64,000 bases of DNA from Ligustrum vulgare. Its lineage: Eukaryota; Streptophyta; Magnoliopsida; Lamiales; Oleaceae. The DNA is taken from positions 17,731,446 through 17,795,445 of the forward strand of contig OY743172.1 in assembly GCA_963555705.1 (NCBI GenBank), written 5' to 3'. The notes below the pieces were generated by a model. The model was not told the DNA's origin and made no database searches. It worked only from the letters and a program-made list of their open reading frames with translations. This document shows positions 59,666-64,000 of this stretch, one piece after another (positions within the stretch are counted from its first letter, which is position 1; every line of letters begins with the position of its first letter). Both the position numbers and the translations under genes were made by a program.

Positions 59666-62392
59666 TCATATTATATATGAAGGTAAGGCACTTCCCAAAA
59701 ACAAGTTTTAAAACTTTTCCCGTCTAAACTGTCTTTCCTCAAATGAATTTTTTTTAATGAATCAGAATACTTTTGATAATTATACTATTATTTTGAAATT
59801 CAAAAGTATGGAATATGAGTGTCAAATCAAAGATCTCTACAAGAACTTTAATTCGAACTCACGATAAGAGTCAACTATAAATACCTCATCCTAAAATCAC
59901 ATCAAAAACTAAAATTAAAAGTTTTATTTTGTACATTTCACTTTTTCACAATGTCCCACTATATCAAAATTATTTTATTTAAGTCATACAATGATATTTA
60001 TAATAATTTCTCAACTAAATTTAATTTTAGTACTAAATAATTAATTTCAATTCGAGTTGCTTTTCTTATCAAATTGAAAGAAATAATAAATATTCGAATT
60101 TTTTTAAGTAAATTCAATTAAGTCCGAATATTTTTTGCAACATCATATTTCAATTAATTCATTTGTCATTTCAAAATTAATTTTATTTACTCATTTTTTT
60201 CATTTGTTTATGTTTAATACTATAGATTTAAATAATTAAAATATGCAAAATAGATATTACAAACTTTAACAATTAGTTTAACTAATTTTTATCAAAATAA
60301 AAATAAAGACATATTAGCAAACTCATTTTATTCTAAAATATGATGTGATCAAATATGTTTATTTAAAACGTACAAAATAGATATATATATTTTTTTAACG
60401 GTAACATGACTCTTTGACTAATAGATATAAAATGAAAAGTCATGTTGTATTCGACATTATTAAATAAGTTTTGAATATTTTGATAGTTTGTATCTATGTT
60501 TTTTTTTTAAAAAAATTTGTTTCAATTTCTACCATTGATCGTAGTTTCACGTTGTTTACTAATTTATACTAAACTTAGCTGTTTGATTTTCATTTTTTGA
60601 AAATTGATTTTGTGAAAAGTAGTATTTTTAGAATGTGCAGTTAAAAAGTAGTATGAAAAAATTTTAAAAATATTTTTCAAAGACTGTGTGATTCCGGAAG
60701 AATGTTTAGAAAAATTAATTTTGAATTCCATAGGGTATAAGTCATAAATTATTATGTCTTATGGGTTAAACAACCACACCGATTTTATAAATTGAGATGT
60801 ATAGATGATTTTTTGGTATATAAAGTTAAATATATACATTCGGTAAAATTTAATTAAAACTAGCATTTCATATTACTTAATTTGTTACATTAATTTAAAT
60901 ATATGATCATGTGTATTTAATTTGTAATGTTAAAGTAAATATGAAATGAAATATTTTTTTAATACACTTAAAAATCAATATTGTATTAAAATAGTTAGTA
61001 TCAATTCTAATATTATTATTCGGGTAGTGATAATCTAGAAATTATATTTTGAAAATATTAATTACGTTAATAATCATTAAAATTAAATAGTTATGCAAAT
61101 GGTCATTTTTTTTTGAAGTCATTCAAGTCCTAACTATTACAATTGTAGTCATTTTGGTAAAAAAATTGGCCTCTATTAGGTATTTTTTATTCAAAACCTC
61201 ATTTTTTTAACACTGTTTTTCAACCAACATTTTATTAATAAAATAATATGCATAGAATTTTTTTTTTTAAAAAAAATTATACTTTAACAACTCATTCTCC
61301 CAAAAATTTACTGGTACAAACTACATTATTTGAAAAAATGATTTTCAAACAAGGGCTTAAGTATACATTCTCCAAAAAATCACTATTATAAAACTCACTT
61401 TGTAGACAATGAGAGCTCAAACAATAACTAAATATGTTCACAATGGAATAAAGAGATAGAACTTCCCAAAAACAGGTATTTGCTCATTTTCCTTCCTAAA
61501 ACATATTTCTTAAAATCTTAATCTTAATCTATATTATAACAAGATAATTGACTTCATTTTCCCGCCTAAACTGGAATATTTTTCCTCTTCTTCTTTTTCT
61601 TCCTTTTTTTTTTTTTTTACCCACTAATATGGACCATAATAATGCCAACAAGATTGTGAATTTTTTCATAACTTTATGAATTTTTGCCATTTAAATTGTA
61701 TCATTTCATACGTTTCATTTGTTTGTAATTGTTTATACTTATACTAAAGTATTCCCGAATCGATTTTTTTCAATTTTTTCATAAGTTTATGTTATTTATG
61801 TTATTTTTATTTTTTTAATTTATTTGTGGCTTTTGAACTTTTGTATGATTTCTTTACATACTTTACTTACTGTTAAATGAAATTTGATAAGAATATGGAC
61901 CATAATTATGCCAGCAAGATTATGAATTTTTGCCATTCAAATTGTATCATTTCATATATTTCATCTGTTTTGTAATTGTTTATGTTTATACTTATACTAA
62001 AGCATTCCCAAATCAAATTTTTTTAATTTTTCCATAACTTTATGTTATTTTTTTAAATTTATTTGTAGCTTTTGAACTCCAGTATGATTTCTTTACATAC
62101 TTTACTTATTTTTAAATGAGATTTGATAAGAATATGAACCATAATAATGCCAGCAAAATTATGAATTTTTCCATAAATATGAATTTTTTCCATTCAAATT
62201 GTATCATCTCATATGTTTCATTTGTTTTGTAATTTTTTATATTTATACTTATACCAAAGCATTCCCAAATCGATTTTTTTCAATTTTTCCATAACTTTAT
62301 GTTATTATTATTATTTTTTAATTTCTTTGTAACTTTTGAACCCCAGTATGATTTCTTTACGTACTTTACTTATTGTTAAATGAGTCCTTTTT

Positions 62393-62431
<39 letters not shown>

Positions 62432-63368
62432 GAGCAGCTGTTTGTATAGCTTACTCAAGTTTATTGTGTTCTCTTTATTTTTTATGAGTAATGTTTATTC
62501 AGTTCTATCTAAATTAATTAACAAAGGTTTGATAAAAATAAAATTCAATTTAAAGAAGTGTTTCTTAATTTACATTGAATTTTGCTATTGATTATCTTTC
62601 CGTTTCTTCATATTCCATAATATAAAAAATTAACTATTTTTGTTATATATTTCTCACATTTTCATTAATGATTGAATATATTAAATTATTTATTTATTTA
62701 TTGCTTAATTAATAATTACAATATTTTTTTACGTGCAACTCACGGGTGCGAATACTAGTAGTAAGTAATATTAATTGACTATTTAATATTCAGTTTGTAC
62801 AAGATTCAGATTTAAAATAATCAAATTAAATGCAAATTTTTAAATAGTTGTGTTTTCCAACTCCTGAAATTTCTTGGTTTGCCTTCCCCTTCTGAAAATC
62901 AATTACATTTTTTTTTTAAATTCGTAAAAAAAAAAAAAAAAAAACTTTATCAATATCAAACAATTTTTATTTTTATTTTTTATTTTTTATTTTATTTTTG
63001 TGAAAAGTAGAAAACAAAGGAGGATGAAATAAGATCGTTCATCGATCTTTTTTTCTTTTTGCTTTAATAAAACTCTAAGTGTATATCACAAATATATCTA
63101 TGTTTTACTTATTACAAATTCTATTTAAATGTAGTTTTGTTTTCCCATTTTAAGCTTTAAATAAATTTAAATTACAATATTTAAAGATATTTTCTGGAAC
63201 GGTAAACATACGAACCATAAAAAAAATTAAGATATGTGTAATTGTAAATTTTTTGTAATTAATTTTCTTCTTTCGTTTCTAATTTTTAATTAAATATTTA
63301 TTTCATATATTAACATATAAATTCGATATAGGAGTAATAAATGATTGTGCATCGCACGGGAATACTAG
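59666..63368 (+). mobile_element. Helitron-like element 2
   Basis: Starts TCATATTATATATGAAGG after an A, with the same subterminal phrases as element 1 (GGCACTTCCCAAAAACAAG and TTTTCCCGTCTAAACTG). A matching 3' end occurs at 63347-63368 (GTGCATCGCACGGGAATACTAG, followed by T). Element 3 is nested inside. AT-rich and non-coding. The pairing of ends is an inference. Confidence 0.5.
61528..62758 (+). mobile_element. Helitron-like element 3, nested in element 2
   Basis: Starts TCTATATTATAACAAGATAA after an A. It has TTTTCCCGCCTAAACTGG near its start, and ends GTGCAACTCACGGGTGCGAATACTAG before a T. The interior contains a direct repeat of about 180-240 bp with TTATGAATTTTTGCCATT-like and CATTCCCAAATCGATTTTTT-like phrases three times (about 61670, 61920 and 62160). 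No coding sequence. Confidence 0.5.
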
Positions 63369-64000
63369 TTAACATACAATAATTAAGCACCTGCTTAGTA
63401 AAAATGATTCGTTTATAAACATAGAATCTGTTGTTCTCGAGGTTGAAAAGTGATTTTGAAAAATGTATAGTTAAAAATGATTTAGGAAAATATGTTGTTT
63501 ATGAACTTGTTTATAAATATTTTTATTCTTCTAAAATTTTATATTCATTTCCACCTCGATAACGCTAAATGAAACTCTTTCATATTCCATCAGTCATTCT
63601 CTCGCTTCCATTCTATTCAGACTTGTATTAAATACGATTCCAACTTATAAAAGGGGCTATAAGGGAAAAACATTTTTCAAACAATTTTTATATACATCTT
63701 CGCTCATCACGCTTCCAAATAATCATCATTCCAAATTGATTCATTCTTTTAAAACTTCCAATTCATCTTCCCTGTCATGACGCAAAATGGAACCCTTTCA
63801 TATTTCGTTAATCATTCTTCTGCTCACATTTCATTCAAACTTGTATTATATATGATTTCATTATTATAGAATTTGTAAATGAACGATGAGACGAGATGTG
63901 AAAATCAAAAGAAATCTAAAGTTGAGATGTGGTGCGCGTCGCGATGCACCAAGAATTAATTAAATTTTCTTACTTGTCAAAACTCAAATTTAAATGTGAT
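63369..64000. other. Right edge, no gene seen
   Basis: AT-rich sequence. The phrase CAATTCATCTTCCCTGTCATGA-like and CTTTCATATTCCAT-like words recur, suggesting more repeat DNA. No ORF was supported. Confidence 0.4.

Overview
This window is nuclear DNA from a flowering plant, most likely a eudicot. It is AT-rich, has multi-exon genes with plant-type splice sites, and is dominated by plant transposons (Ty3/gypsy, an LTR element with a copia-like polypurine tract, CACTA, hAT and Helitron). Only one complete host gene is visible: a four-exon BTB/POZ-MATH (BPM-type) CUL3 adaptor on the minus strand at 6046-13301, with a predicted protein of 407 aa. A second minus-strand host gene, a C2H2 zinc-finger protein resembling plant exonuclease-domain proteins, is cut by the left edge (exon at 1-139). 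I see no rRNA, tRNA or CRISPR.

Layout. 1-6 kb: the zinc-finger exon, a TG/AG microsatellite, a solo LTR-like block, a 970-bp hAT-type element and a 1.45-kb solo LTR. 6-13.3 kb: the BPM gene, whose 3.4-kb third intron holds a GC-ended hAT element. 13.8-32.85 kb: a non-autonomous LTR element with target duplication CCTAC, sitting about 80 bp upstream of the putative BPM TATA box. It carries an intact ORF for a basic cysteine-rich protein and an intronless pseudogene of the cytokinin-activating enzyme LOG. A 12.7-kb Tat-type Ty3/gypsy element (target duplication AGTAT) with a spliced antisense accessory gene is nested inside it. 33-36.9 kb: MITE and degenerate LTR remnants. 36.9-45.5 kb: a complete but decayed CACTA element (target duplication CTT) with a TNPD-like transposase and a second protein ending in a Ulp1-type cysteine protease. 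45.9-49.9 kb: two solo LTRs. 50.2-55.4 kb: a Ty3/gypsy deletion derivative (target duplication GTTTT) whose protease ORF is split by a 2-kb solo LTR. 55.4-63.4 kb: a Helitron cluster with several 3' hairpins, a 591-bp tandem duplication and a captured histone H2A tail exon.

The insertion order can be read from nesting and target duplications. The LOG-bearing element went into the BPM promoter first and the Tat element entered it later. The gypsy derivative was hit by a solo LTR, and one Helitron lies inside another. The least ordinary signals are the LTR element with two plus-strand genes lying antisense to it, the dense TTACGGCCGTAA-type palindromes shared by several LTRs, and the Helitron-borne histone fragment. 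All exon limits and homology statements come from reading the sequence by eye; no search or alignment was run.
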